A model generated the notes under the pieces. That model did no database searches, was not told the DNA's origin, and was given only the letters and a program-made list of their open reading frames with translations. Below, one piece after another: positions 24,879-33,178 of a stretch of DNA of 38,772 nt; the stretch's first letter is position 1; the number at the start of each line of letters is the position of its first letter. This DNA is from Acidimicrobiia bacterium (lineage in GTDB: Bacteria; Actinomycetota; Acidimicrobiia; Acidimicrobiales; Bin134), in the NCBI GenBank assembly GCA_022822905.1, contig JAJDYE010000005.1, positions 1-38,772 of the forward strand. The letters are read 5' to 3'. The translations under genes were made by a program, and so were the position numbers.

Positions 24879-25412
24879 ATGGGTATTCACATCGACCACA
24901 TTTCATTGCTGGTGAAAGACCTGGCCCAGGCGGAGGAAGACTGGCGACAGATCCTCGAAGTGCTGGCACCGGGCCACACCATGAAAGTCACCCGGGGAGA
25001 GGGCGCCGACGACATGGACGGAACCCCAATGGCGTGGGTTACCTTCCAGAACCCCGACCCCACTGGAGTGTCGATCCAACTCTGGTCGCCCGCCGAGCCG
25101 GGACACTGGCCCGACAAGGTGTTGGCAAAGAAGGGCGAGTACGTCCACCACATCGCCTTCTGCTCTGATGATTTCGACACCATGATCGACGGGGTGCGCG
25201 ACGCCGACATCCCGCTGGTCATGGAGGAACCCAGCCATCCCGACACCCAGCCGTGGCTCAAGTGGAACTTCATCCCTCCCAACAAGGCCCACGGCCCGCT
25301 GATCGAGTTGGCCACCCGCTACCTGTCGGTCGGCGAGGAGTGGCTCCCCCACCCTGACAACGCCGAGAACCAGCCTCTGGCCGACGAGCTCCGCGGGCGG
25401 TATTCCGGCTAG
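24879..25412 (+). CDS. VOC (glyoxalase/bleomycin-resistance fold) family protein
   Basis: 177 residues. It has the two-module vicinal-oxygen-chelate pattern: HIDHISLLVKDLAQAEEDW at the start, VHHIAFCSDDFDTMIDGV in the second module, and GPLIELATRY with a metal-binding Glu at the end. Methylmalonyl-CoA epimerase, glyoxalase and extradiol dioxygenase-like enzymes share this fold, and the sequence does not decide among them. Position between a thiolase and an LLM oxidoreductase suggests an epimerase or isomerase step in acyl-CoA breakdown, for example on propionyl-CoA-derived methylmalonyl-CoA. That is inference. Confidence 0.8.
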   Translation: MGIHIDHISLLVKDLAQAEEDWRQILEVLAPGHTMKVTRGEGADDMDGTPMAWVTFQNPDPTGVSIQLWSPAEPGHWPDKVLAKKGEYVHHIAFCSDDFDTMIDGVRDADIPLVMEEPSHPDTQPWLKWNFIPPNKAHGPLIELATRYLSVGEEWLPHPDNAENQPLADELRGRYSG

Positions 25413-25452
25413 TTCCTAGTTTTCGGCAGAACACAGTAGGCCGATACTCGCC

Positions 25453-26451
25453 ATGACCGACTCCCCGGTGGCCATCACCATGCCGGTGGAGGACGGCCTC
25501 TCCATCGGCTGGCTGACCGACCTGGTCGTACACGCCGAGCAGTCCGGCATCGACACCGCGCTGGTGGGCGAGGTGGCCGGTCCCGAGGTGTTCGCCACCC
25601 TGGGGGCCATGGCCGCCCGCACCGAGCGCATCCGCCTGGGATCGGGCATCGTGGCCGCCTACACCCGCTCCCCCGCGTTGACCGCAATGGGCTTCGCCAC
25701 CTTGGCCTCGCTGGCGCCCGGACGGGTGATCGCCGGCATCGGGGCCAGCAGCCCCATCGTGGTCGGGCGATGGCACGGCGGTGACTTTGAGCAACCCCTA
25801 GCCACGGTGCGGGAGTTCATCGGCTTGCTCCAGGCTGCACTGGCCGGCGAGAAGCTGAACCACGACGGCCCCCGGTTCCGATCACGCGGCTTCCGGCTCG
25901 ACCTGCCCGCGGTAGATGTGCCCGTCTGGCTAGGGGCCATCAACCCCCGCATGCTGGCTCTGGCTGGCGAGATAGCCGATGCAGTGTTCATGACGTGGTG
26001 CCCGCCAGGGGAAGTTGGCCCCAAGCAAGAGATTGTCGAAACCGCAGCCACCGAGGCCGGTCGCAATCCCGGCGACGTGGCCACCGTGCTTTCGTTCTGG
26101 GCCTACGCCGGCCCCGATCCCGAACAAGCCCTAGAGCGGATGCGGCGCCAAGTGCTGGCCTACGCAATGGTTCCTACCCATCAGCCCGCATTCGTTGGCA
26201 CCTTCGACAACCTGCCCGAGGTTGCCGAGGCCTGGCAGAGCGGCGACCGGGCCAAGGCGCTATCCCTGGTGCCCGATGAGGCCGTGCTGGCCCAATGTGC
26301 CCTCGGGTCCGACATGCTGGCCGATCGCATTGCCGCCTACCGGGATGCGGGCGTTGACCTGCCCATTGTGCTGCTCACCGGCGCCCACGTCGGCGACGAC
26401 ATCGGCCCGCAAGCCACGGTGGATGCGCTTAGTGCGATTGCCGCCTGCTGA
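25453..26451 (+). CDS. LLM-class flavin/F420-dependent oxidoreductase
   Basis: 332 residues, luciferase-like TIM barrel. Typical segments are HAEQSGIDTALVGE, FATLGAMAARTERIRLGSGIV, RSPALTAMGFATLASLAPGRVIAGIGASS and DVPVWLGAINPRMLALAGEIADAVF. Actinobacterial members mostly use cofactor F420 and catalyse hydride transfer on diverse substrates; FMN-dependent monooxygenation is the other possibility. It lies in the catabolic run after the VOC gene. A second LLM protein from a different branch lies at 31659. Confidence 0.85.
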   Translation: MTDSPVAITMPVEDGLSIGWLTDLVVHAEQSGIDTALVGEVAGPEVFATLGAMAARTERIRLGSGIVAAYTRSPALTAMGFATLASLAPGRVIAGIGASSPIVVGRWHGGDFEQPLATVREFIGLLQAALAGEKLNHDGPRFRSRGFRLDLPAVDVPVWLGAINPRMLALAGEIADAVFMTWCPPGEVGPKQEIVETAATEAGRNPGDVATVLSFWAYAGPDPEQALERMRRQVLAYAMVPTHQPAFVGTFDNLPEVAEAWQSGDRAKALSLVPDEAVLAQCALGSDMLADRIAAYRDAGVDLPIVLLTGAHVGDDIGPQATVDALSAIAAC

Positions 26452-26492
26452 GCGGCCGACTTCATAACGTGCCTCCCAACGCCGCCCGCTCT

Positions 26493-26498
26493 TAGTAT
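26493..26498 (+). promoter_or_regulatory. -10 box TAGTAT before the flavoprotein gene (leaderless type)
   Basis: TAGTAT ends 6 nt before ATG 26505 with only a C-run between and no Shine-Dalgarno sequence. This suggests an internal promoter that restarts transcription inside the catabolic run. Confidence 0.45.
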
Positions 26499-26504
26499 CC
26501 CCCC

Positions 26505-27890
26505 ATGACCAAATGCGACGTTGTCGTCATCGGCGCCGGGGCAGCCGGGCTTAGCGCCGGGGCGCTTCTGGCCGCTGAAGGCAAGTCGGTCACCCTCCTG
26601 GAGCGATCCCCCTTCCTGGGCGGACGGGCATTGGCGGTGGACGACGAGGGCTTCAAGGTGAACCTCGGCGGGCACCTCATCGAGGACCCCGGCTCGGGTC
26701 TGACCAAGGTGTTCGAGCATGTCGGCAAAGAGCTCATCCACGGCGAGGTGTCCCATGACATGCCGATCTGGGACAACGACACCCAAACCTGGGGGTCGAT
26801 CCGCGACCGCTATCCCGACAAGACCGAGGTGAAGAAGGTCATCAAGGCCATCACCGAGAGCACATGGGACGAGCTGGAAGAGTGGGACGACCGCCCCATG
26901 CGGGAATGGCTGGCCCAGTACACCTCCGACCAGGGCGTTTACGACCTCTACGAGTTCATCGCCGTGCTGGAGTGCATGACCGACGAGTGGTACGACCACT
27001 CGGCCAGCGACAACCTGTGGGTGCGCAAGATGCACTACGAGGAGCGGCACATGGCCGCCTACTCGTGCTGGCCCGGCCAGGGCTGGGACGGCATGTGGCA
27101 AGACCTGGCCGACGGGTTCACCGAGCACGGCGGCGAGCTGCGCATGCAGACCGCGGCCGGCCGCGTGCTGATCGAGAACGGGGCGGTGGTCGGGGTGTCC
27201 ATCCCCCATGAGCCCACAGTCCCCAACGACTGGGACATCGGCGAGGTGATCGAGTGCGACGCTGTCATCTCCACCCTGCCGGTGTGGAACGTGTTCAACG
27301 TGGTGCCCGAGTGGGAGCTGCCCGATTGGTACACCAGCCAGATCCGCTATCTGGCCCAGGACCAGTACCGGGTGACAATGCTCAACCTCTACTTCGCCAC
27401 CGAGGAACCGGTGACCATGTTCGACCCCCGGGAGCTGGCCACCTGGCTGGAAACCCCCCACAGCCCCACGCCGGGCTATATGTACGACCAGGCGGCCATG
27501 GACCCCCAGGGAATCCCCAACGGACTCCACCTGTACTGCACCGGCGGCATCGTCCCCGGCTCCAAGGGGCGGGACCGGCGCTACATCGAGGACATGTACA
27601 ACCGCCTCGAACAGGGCCTCTACGTGATGTACCCCGGCCTGGCCGAGCATGTGTGGAAGAGGCGCCTGTTCGTGTTCGATCCGGCGTTCGGCGTGGCGCA
27701 AAAGCCCATGCTGGTGGGCAAGTTCCGGCCCCACTGGCGGGCCCCCACCGTGGACGGACTGTACTTCGCCAGCGAAACCTTCCGCAGCCGGGGCATCGGC
27801 ACCGACCGCTCGGCCCGGGCCGCCCTCACCTGCGTGGAGGACATCCTGGGACGCCGCATCCCCACCTTCGGAGACGGCTGGCGCTACTAA
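26505..27890 (+). CDS. Phytoene desaturase-like FAD-dependent oxidoreductase
   Basis: 461 residues. The N-terminal Rossmann motif CDVVVIGAGAAGLSAGALLAAEGKSVTLLE binds FAD, followed by SPFLGGRAL. The C-terminal part has GLYFASETFRSRGIGTDRSARAAL, the FAD-contact region of the phytoene desaturase/amine oxidase superfamily. No carotenoid genes are nearby, so a carotenoid role is unlikely. In this setting it may desaturate or oxidise a lipid or polycyclic intermediate. Many actinomycete catabolic clusters carry such proteins with no known substrate. The ATG is well placed directly before the Rossmann strand. Confidence 0.82.
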   Translation: MTKCDVVVIGAGAAGLSAGALLAAEGKSVTLLERSPFLGGRALAVDDEGFKVNLGGHLIEDPGSGLTKVFEHVGKELIHGEVSHDMPIWDNDTQTWGSIRDRYPDKTEVKKVIKAITESTWDELEEWDDRPMREWLAQYTSDQGVYDLYEFIAVLECMTDEWYDHSASDNLWVRKMHYEERHMAAYSCWPGQGWDGMWQDLADGFTEHGGELRMQTAAGRVLIENGAVVGVSIPHEPTVPNDWDIGEVIECDAVISTLPVWNVFNVVPEWELPDWYTSQIRYLAQDQYRVTMLNLYFATEEPVTMFDPRELATWLETPHSPTPGYMYDQAAMDPQGIPNGLHLYCTGGIVPGSKGRDRRYIEDMYNRLEQGLYVMYPGLAEHVWKRRLFVFDPAFGVAQKPMLVGKFRPHWRAPTVDGLYFASETFRSRGIGTDRSARAALTCVEDILGRRIPTFGDGWRY

Positions 27891-27940
27891 GGAAGCAGTC
27901 CCACTAGACAAGAACGAGCAAACAAGGAGCAACCAGGCAC

Positions 27941-29101
27941 ATGGAGTTCACCCTCACCGACGAGCAGACGATGTTCCAGGAGACGGTCCGTAATTGGGTC
28001 GAGAAGGAATGCAACAAGGACGCGTCCCGCGACTATGAGGCCCAAGAGTTCGAGTACCCGTTCGAGCTGTGGGACAAGATGTCCGACGCCGGGTTCCACG
28101 CCATAGGACTGCCTCCGGAACTGGGCGGACAGGGCGGCGACGTGGTCACTCAGATGATCCTCACCCGGGAACTGGCCCGCTCGCTGGCCGGACTCACCTG
28201 GACCTTCGGCATTTCCTCGTTCTGCGCCAAGTCGATCAACAAGTTCGCCACCGACGTGGCCCGTGAGGAGCTGATCCCCCAGCTGGCCGAGGGCAAGATC
28301 CGGGTGGCCATCGCCGTAACCGAGCCGTCCGGGGGCACCGACCTGATGGGGGCCATGAAAACCCGGGCCACCAAGGTGGACGGCGGCTGGAGCATCACCG
28401 GCCAGAAGATCTGGGCGACTGCGGCCCACGTGTCCGACTACCTGTTCTTGATGGCCCGCACCGAGGACATCGCCGACAAGCCGGCCCGGGGGGTAACCCT
28501 GTTCTTGGTGAAGAATCCTGCGGAAGGCTTGGAGTGCCGCCAGATTCCCAAGGTGGGCATGAGGTCGGTGGGATCGTGCGAGGTGTTCCTCGACGACGTG
28601 TTCGTGCCCGACGAGTACGTGGTGGGCCAGCCCGGCCAGGGCTTCTACCAAATGCTGTCCACCCTCAACAACGAGCGAATCATGGTGGCCGCCCTGTGTA
28701 CCGGCATCATCGACGGATGCATCGAGGAGACTCTCAGCTATCTGATGGAGCGGGAGGCCTTCGGCAAGAAGATCGGCTCGTTCCAGGTGTGGCATCAGAA
28801 CCTGGCCGACATGGCCATGATGCAGAAGCAGGCCGAGCTGATGACCTACTACGCAGCGTGGAAGTCGGAGTCGGGCGAGGACTGCGGCCGGGAGGCCAAC
28901 ATGGCCAAGGTGGTGGCCTCGGAGTACGCCGGCAAGTGCTCCGACATCGCCATCCAGGTGCTGGGCGGCATGGGATACGCCCTCGAGACCCATCCCCAGC
29001 GCTACTGGCGAGACAGCCGCCTCTACCGCATCGGGCCCATCACCAACGAGATGGCGAGGAACAGCATCGCCGAGACCTTCGGGCTGCCCAGAAGCTTCTA
29101 G
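27941..29101 (+). CDS. Acyl-CoA dehydrogenase
   Basis: 386 residues, the usual length. The family pattern is complete: MEFTLTDEQTMFQETVRNWVE, LPPELGGQGGD, AIAVTEPSGGTDLMGAMKTRA (flavin-binding signature), GQKIWATAA, NNERIMVAALCTGI, and the C-terminal signature QVLGGMGYALETHPQRYWRDSRL. It introduces a trans double bond into an acyl-CoA thioester with FAD. The substrate is unknown; position next to an IpdAB-like pair and SDR recalls the FadE enzymes of steroid degradation. The last base of its stop codon is the first base of the next gene's GTG. Confidence 0.9.
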   Translation: MEFTLTDEQTMFQETVRNWVEKECNKDASRDYEAQEFEYPFELWDKMSDAGFHAIGLPPELGGQGGDVVTQMILTRELARSLAGLTWTFGISSFCAKSINKFATDVAREELIPQLAEGKIRVAIAVTEPSGGTDLMGAMKTRATKVDGGWSITGQKIWATAAHVSDYLFLMARTEDIADKPARGVTLFLVKNPAEGLECRQIPKVGMRSVGSCEVFLDDVFVPDEYVVGQPGQGFYQMLSTLNNERIMVAALCTGIIDGCIEETLSYLMEREAFGKKIGSFQVWHQNLADMAMMQKQAELMTYYAAWKSESGEDCGREANMAKVVASEYAGKCSDIAIQVLGGMGYALETHPQRYWRDSRLYRIGPITNEMARNSIAETFGLPRSF

Positions 29102-29904
29102 TGGCTCGAGTTCTGGATGGCCGCGTTGCGCTGGTAACCGGCGCTGGACGGGGCATCGGGTTGGCGGTGGCGGCTCGTTTGGCCCGCGATGGCGCTGCGG
29201 TGGTGGCGAACGACGTCGACGGCGAGGTCGCTAAGGAAGCAGTAGCTGCCATCGTTGCCGACGGCGGGCAGGCCGTGGCCGCGGCGGGGTCGGTGATCGA
29301 CAACGATGACGTGGCCGCCATGCTGGGCGTTGCCCAGGACTCCTTCGGCAGCCTCGACATCCTGGTGAACAACGCAGGGATCACCGCGGACGCCATGGCC
29401 CACAACATGACCGACGAGCAGTGGGACCTGGTGTGCGATGTGGCCCTTAAGGGCACCTTCAACTTGTGCCGGGCCGCCTTTCCACTGCTGCGAGGCAGTC
29501 GGGACAACCCGCCGGGCCACCATCGCAAGGTGGTAAATATGGCCTCCATAAATGGGATCTACGGCATCGCGGGCAACGCCAACTACTCGGCAGCCAAGGG
29601 CGGGGTGATCGCCCTCACCAAGTCGCTGGCCCGGGAGTGGGCCCGCCACCGAATCAACGTCAACGCGGTGGCCCCCGGCTACATCGCCGGCACCCGCCTG
29701 ACCGGAGCCCGCGACGACGACACCGGATTGGGCATCCCCGAGGCGATCATCGGGCGCATCGAGGCCCAGATCCCCATTGGCCGGGCTGGCACTCCTGAGG
29801 ATGTGGCCGGCGCCGTCGCTTGGCTGGCGTCGGGCGACTCCGACTATGCAACTGGACAGGTGATTGAACTTCATGGAGGACGAGAGATGGTGGAACTCCT
29901 GTGA
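29101..29904 (+). CDS. Short-chain dehydrogenase/reductase (FabG-like)
   Basis: 267 residues from GTG 29101, which overlaps the stop of the acyl-CoA dehydrogenase gene by one base. The cofactor motif TGAGRGIG is at residues 13-20, NNAG at 90-93, and the catalytic Ser149, Tyr162 and Lys166 in MASINGIYG and NYSAAKGG. The open frame continues upstream inside the previous gene but that part is an out-of-frame artefact. It probably acts as an NAD(P)-dependent 3-hydroxyacyl-CoA or hydroxysteroid-type dehydrogenase. GTGA overlap couples it to the CoA-transferase-like gene that follows. Confidence 0.9.
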   Translation: MARVLDGRVALVTGAGRGIGLAVAARLARDGAAVVANDVDGEVAKEAVAAIVADGGQAVAAAGSVIDNDDVAAMLGVAQDSFGSLDILVNNAGITADAMAHNMTDEQWDLVCDVALKGTFNLCRAAFPLLRGSRDNPPGHHRKVVNMASINGIYGIAGNANYSAAKGGVIALTKSLAREWARHRINVNAVAPGYIAGTRLTGARDDDTGLGIPEAIIGRIEAQIPIGRAGTPEDVAGAVAWLASGDSDYATGQVIELHGGREMVELL

Positions 29905-30791
29905 GCGCTGAGAAGCTCACCACTCTTGACGACGCGGCTGCCCTCGTTCGCGACGGCGACACCGTGGCCATCCAGAACATGGCCACCCAGGCCGCGCCCA
30001 TGGCCCTGGTCCGGGAGCTGATCCGACAAGGCCGCAGGGAGCTCGGGGTGGTGTGCCTGGTAGGGGGAATACCTGTGGACTGGCTGGCCGCGGCGGGGGC
30101 CATAAACCGCCTTATCGGCGCGGCGGTGTCGATGGAGCAGTTCGGGCTGTGCCAGCGCTACCGCAAGGCGGTGGAGGCCGGCGTTATACGTGTCGAGGAG
30201 CTATCGGAGACCGCGCTGAACGCCCGGCTGGGCGCGGGCGCTCGCAATTTGCCGTTCCTGCCCACTCGAGGGCTGATCGGCACCGACCTGATCGACGTCA
30301 ACGACAACCTGGTGATGCTCGATGACCCGTTCGGCGGACCGTCTGTGGTGGCCTGCAAGGCGCTGGTGCCCGACGTAGCCCTGGTTCACGCCCACAAGGC
30401 CGACCGGTTCGGCAACATCGGCTACGAGCCCACCGCCCTGTGGCCCGACCTGGGCATCATGCCCAAGGCCGCTACCACGGTGATCGTCACCGTTGAGGAG
30501 ATCGTGGACTCCGAAGTGCTGAGAGCCAATCCCGACCGCACGGTGCTGCCCGGCTTCATGGTGGACGCAGTGGTGGAAGCACCGTTCGGCGCCCACCCGA
30601 CCTCGTTCTACCCCTGCTACGGGTACGACACCGCCATGCACCTGGAGTGGATCGGTTCAGCCCGCGACGACGAGGCCGTGGCCGGGTTCCTAGAAAAGTA
30701 CGTGACCGGTCCCGCCGACCACGCGGCCTATCTGGAGGCTGCGGGCGGATCTGAACGGCTAGCCGCAGTGGAAGATTGGGAGGCCTCGTGA
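29901..30791 (+). CDS. CoA-transferase family I, alpha subunit (IpdA-like)
   Basis: 296 residues from GTG 29901, overlapping the SDR stop (GTGA). Family I alpha-subunit features are LVRDGDTVAIQNMATQAAPMALVREL, DDPFGGPSVVACKALVPDVALVHAHKADRFGNIGY, and a C-terminal VDAVVEAPFGAHPTSFYP stretch, which I associate with IpdA and glutaconate CoA-transferase relatives. IpdAB opens the last steroid ring as a hydrolase rather than transferring CoA, using a Glu of IpdA. Glu104 (in SETAL) is a possible counterpart, but I cannot align it here. The gene is coupled to the beta subunit by another GTGA overlap. Confidence 0.82.
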   Translation: MSAEKLTTLDDAAALVRDGDTVAIQNMATQAAPMALVRELIRQGRRELGVVCLVGGIPVDWLAAAGAINRLIGAAVSMEQFGLCQRYRKAVEAGVIRVEELSETALNARLGAGARNLPFLPTRGLIGTDLIDVNDNLVMLDDPFGGPSVVACKALVPDVALVHAHKADRFGNIGYEPTALWPDLGIMPKAATTVIVTVEEIVDSEVLRANPDRTVLPGFMVDAVVEAPFGAHPTSFYPCYGYDTAMHLEWIGSARDDEAVAGFLEKYVTGPADHAAYLEAAGGSERLAAVEDWEAS

Positions 30792-31606
30792 GCGACTGGC
30801 AGAACAGCCCCCCGGCAGAAGACTGGACCATCGACGAGCTGATGATCGCCAGGCTGGCCGCCTGCTTCGCCGACGGCGACCAGGCGTGCAACGGCATGGC
30901 ATCGTTCGTGCCGGTGAGCGCCTTCTGGCTGGCCCGACTCACCCACGCTCCTGAGCTGGTATGGCTGGCCGGAGCGGTGGGTCTCGAGCCCCGGCCCGAC
31001 CGGGTACCCGCCTCCACCCTCGAGGCCCCCCTGTGGCGGGACTCCATCATGTACGTGGAGCAGTACGGCGACTTCTGGACCATTGCCCTGAACGGCCGGT
31101 GGCTCACCAAGTTTTGCGTCGGGTCGGCTCAGCTCGACCGCTTCGGCAACGGCAACAACTCGATCATCGGCGCTGACTATCACGCCCCCCGGGTGCGGCT
31201 GCCCGGCACCGCCGGGCTGGGCGACATGGGCTCGATCGGCAAGGCGCTCTACTACTGGAACCCCAACCACAACCCCCGCTCACTGGTCGAGAACGTAGAC
31301 TTCATCTCCTGCGCCGGCTACCTGGGCGGCGGAACGGAGCGGGCCGACGCCGGACTGGAAGGTGGGCCCGAATTGGTGATCACCAACCTGTGCGTTATGG
31401 ACTTCCACCCCGAAACCCGCCACATGCAGGTGGCATCGCTGCATCCAGGGGTCACCTTCGAGCAGGTGCAGGAGGCCACCGGCTTCGAGCTGCCCACCCC
31501 CGAGGGACAGTTGTCCACCACCGCGATTCCCACCGTCGAGCAGGTGCGGCTGATCCGCGAGGTCATCGACCCCGACGACATGCGCCGCCGCGAATTCGGC
31601 GGATGA
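30788..31606 (+). CDS. CoA-transferase family I, beta subunit (IpdB-like)
   Basis: 272 residues from GTG 30788 (GTGA overlap with the alpha subunit). Beta-subunit features are DELMIARLAACFADGD, the SAQLDRFGNGNNSIIG strand, LPGTAGLGDMGS, and FISCAGYLGGG. Classical members carry a catalytic Glu in a VESG-type motif that forms a glutamyl-CoA intermediate. Here the equivalent stretch reads VWLAGAVG without Glu. The loss of this Glu is a feature of IpdB-type hydrolases, so I favour a ring-opening hydrolase over a true CoA-transferase. The assignment is from motif memory. Confidence 0.8.
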   Translation: MSDWQNSPPAEDWTIDELMIARLAACFADGDQACNGMASFVPVSAFWLARLTHAPELVWLAGAVGLEPRPDRVPASTLEAPLWRDSIMYVEQYGDFWTIALNGRWLTKFCVGSAQLDRFGNGNNSIIGADYHAPRVRLPGTAGLGDMGSIGKALYYWNPNHNPRSLVENVDFISCAGYLGGGTERADAGLEGGPELVITNLCVMDFHPETRHMQVASLHPGVTFEQVQEATGFELPTPEGQLSTTAIPTVEQVRLIREVIDPDDMRRREFGG

Positions 31607-31658
31607 AAGACCGAGCCATGTGCTGCGACACGTACCCTCATGCAGTCAGGAACAGGGG

Positions 31659-32762
31659 ATGAAAGACCTTGAGATCGGCGTCCCCGGCCAGATCATGCCC
31701 CCGGCCCACCGGGCGGTGGAGTTGGGCCAGCGGGCTGAAGCCGACGGTTACGACGCCCTGTGGTGGCCATGCCATCTGATGGGCTGGCACCCCGATTCGA
31801 TCTGGACCCCGGATATGAGCCCGCTGGCCGCAGTGCAGCCCAGCGGCCACGTGTACTTCGACCCGCTGGTGATGATGGGTGCAGTGGGAGCCCAGACCGA
31901 GACGATCAAGGTGGGGGCCGTGGTCACCGACCTGATCCGCCGCCACCCGGCCATGGTGGCCAACATGGCCCTCACCCTCGACCACCTCACCCAGGGCCGG
32001 GCCATCTTGGGGCTGGGCTCGGGCGAGCGGATGAACGTCACCCCCTATGGCATGGACTTCGACCGCCCCGTGGGCCGTCTTGAAGAGGGCATCGAGATCA
32101 TTCGGGCACTATGGGACGCCGACGGCCCCATCAACTACGAGGGAAAGTTCCACCAGCTGAACGACGCCGTGCTCGGCTTGTCGCCCTACGGAGACACTCC
32201 CCCGCCCATCTGGACTGCGGCCCACGGCCCGAGGATGCTTCGCATCACCGGGCGACTGGCCGACGGGTGGCTGCCCACCAAGCTGGCACCCGACGTCTAC
32301 GCCGATTCGCTGGCCACCATCCGCCAGTCGTCGGTGGAAGCGGGCCGAGACGCCGAGGCAGTCACCCCCGGACTGCTGGCCTACGTGCTGGCCGCTCCCG
32401 ACGAGGCCACGCTGCGACGCATGCAGGAAGCGCCGCTGTTGCGCGCCATTATGGTGATGCTGCCCCCGCAGATCTTCCGTGAGCTGGGGGTGGAGCCACC
32501 CGAGGGCTTCCACGACCTGATCCCCGCGTCGGTGCCTCGGGAGCAGGCCGAGGCCATCATCGACGGCATCCCGCCCAAGGTGGTGGACTACTACTGCTTC
32601 TGCGGCACTCCTGAACAGATAGCCGAAGAGGTCAGCACCTACTACGACGCCGGTCTGCGCCACCTGATCATGTGGAACGTCACTGCCTTCGGCGACCCCG
32701 ATCTGGCCGGTTGGTCGTTCCGGGCCATGCGCGAAGTCAAGGATATCCTGAGGGCCAACTGA
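31659..32762 (+). CDS. LLM-class F420-dependent oxidoreductase (FGD/Mer-like branch)
   Basis: 367 residues from ATG 31659, preceded by CAGGGG. The first strand MKDLEIGVPGQ follows at once; the frame is open upstream without conserved sequence. Segments such as GAQTETIKVGAVVTDLIRRHPAMVANMALTLDHLTQGRAILGLG and the ERMNVTPYG motif resemble F420-dependent glucose-6-phosphate dehydrogenase and methylene-tetrahydromethanopterin reductase relatives. It probably transfers hydride between F420 and an unknown substrate. Its stop overlaps the next start (TGATG). Confidence 0.87.
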   Translation: MKDLEIGVPGQIMPPAHRAVELGQRAEADGYDALWWPCHLMGWHPDSIWTPDMSPLAAVQPSGHVYFDPLVMMGAVGAQTETIKVGAVVTDLIRRHPAMVANMALTLDHLTQGRAILGLGSGERMNVTPYGMDFDRPVGRLEEGIEIIRALWDADGPINYEGKFHQLNDAVLGLSPYGDTPPPIWTAAHGPRMLRITGRLADGWLPTKLAPDVYADSLATIRQSSVEAGRDAEAVTPGLLAYVLAAPDEATLRRMQEAPLLRAIMVMLPPQIFRELGVEPPEGFHDLIPASVPREQAEAIIDGIPPKVVDYYCFCGTPEQIAEEVSTYYDAGLRHLIMWNVTAFGDPDLAGWSFRAMREVKDILRAN

Positions 32763-33157
32763 TGAGCGCTGAAGGATCGAACAGAAGCCCGCTTGCGGTG
32801 GTCAAGGACTACTTCACCGCGCTCAACGACGAGGACTGGGACCTGATGGCCTCGGTGCTACACCCCGAGCTCGACCTGATCCCCTCCGGGTCGCGTCCTC
32901 GCATCGGCTCCGACAAGGCCATTGCCATGTTCCAGAAGATCTTCGAGCGATTCCCGGTCCACCAAGACAACCCCACCCGCTTCATCTGCGACGACAGCAC
33001 CGTGGTGGTCGAGATCACCTTCAACGGGGCAACCCAAGACGGACAAGAAGTGTCATTTGACGCTGTAGACATATTCGACGTCGAAGACGGCCGCATCTCC
33101 CGCCTTTCCCAGTGGTTCGACACCGCTGCCCTGGCTGCTGCCTTGCAGGGCCAATAG
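32762..33157 (+). CDS. NTF2-like (SnoaL / ketosteroid isomerase fold) protein
   Basis: 131 residues from ATG 32762, overlapping the LLM gene stop (TGATG). The cone-shaped NTF2 fold is indicated by AVVKDYFTALNDEDWDLMASVLHPE, SDKAIAMFQKIFERFP and a C-terminal DIFDVEDGRISRLSQWFD. Proteins of this kind include ketosteroid isomerase, limonene epoxide hydrolase and SnoaL cyclases. The key acidic residues of ketosteroid isomerase cannot be confirmed by eye. A role as isomerase or hydratase with the KstD-like enzyme next door is plausible. Confidence 0.8.
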   Translation: MSAEGSNRSPLAVVKDYFTALNDEDWDLMASVLHPELDLIPSGSRPRIGSDKAIAMFQKIFERFPVHQDNPTRFICDDSTVVVEITFNGATQDGQEVSFDAVDIFDVEDGRISRLSQWFDTAALAAALQGQ

Positions 33158-33178
33158 CGGTCCCGCTACCCCGCTGAC

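Noticed and set aside
26337..27932. Minus-strand open frame of 531 codons opposite the phytoene desaturase-like gene
   Set aside because: Antisense shadow of a conserved flavoprotein; no domain is recognisable in its translation.
28534..29100. Upstream in-frame extension of the SDR gene into the acyl-CoA dehydrogenase gene
   Set aside because: The extension is an Arg/Gly-rich out-of-frame reading of the dehydrogenase. The SDR fold begins at GTG 29101.
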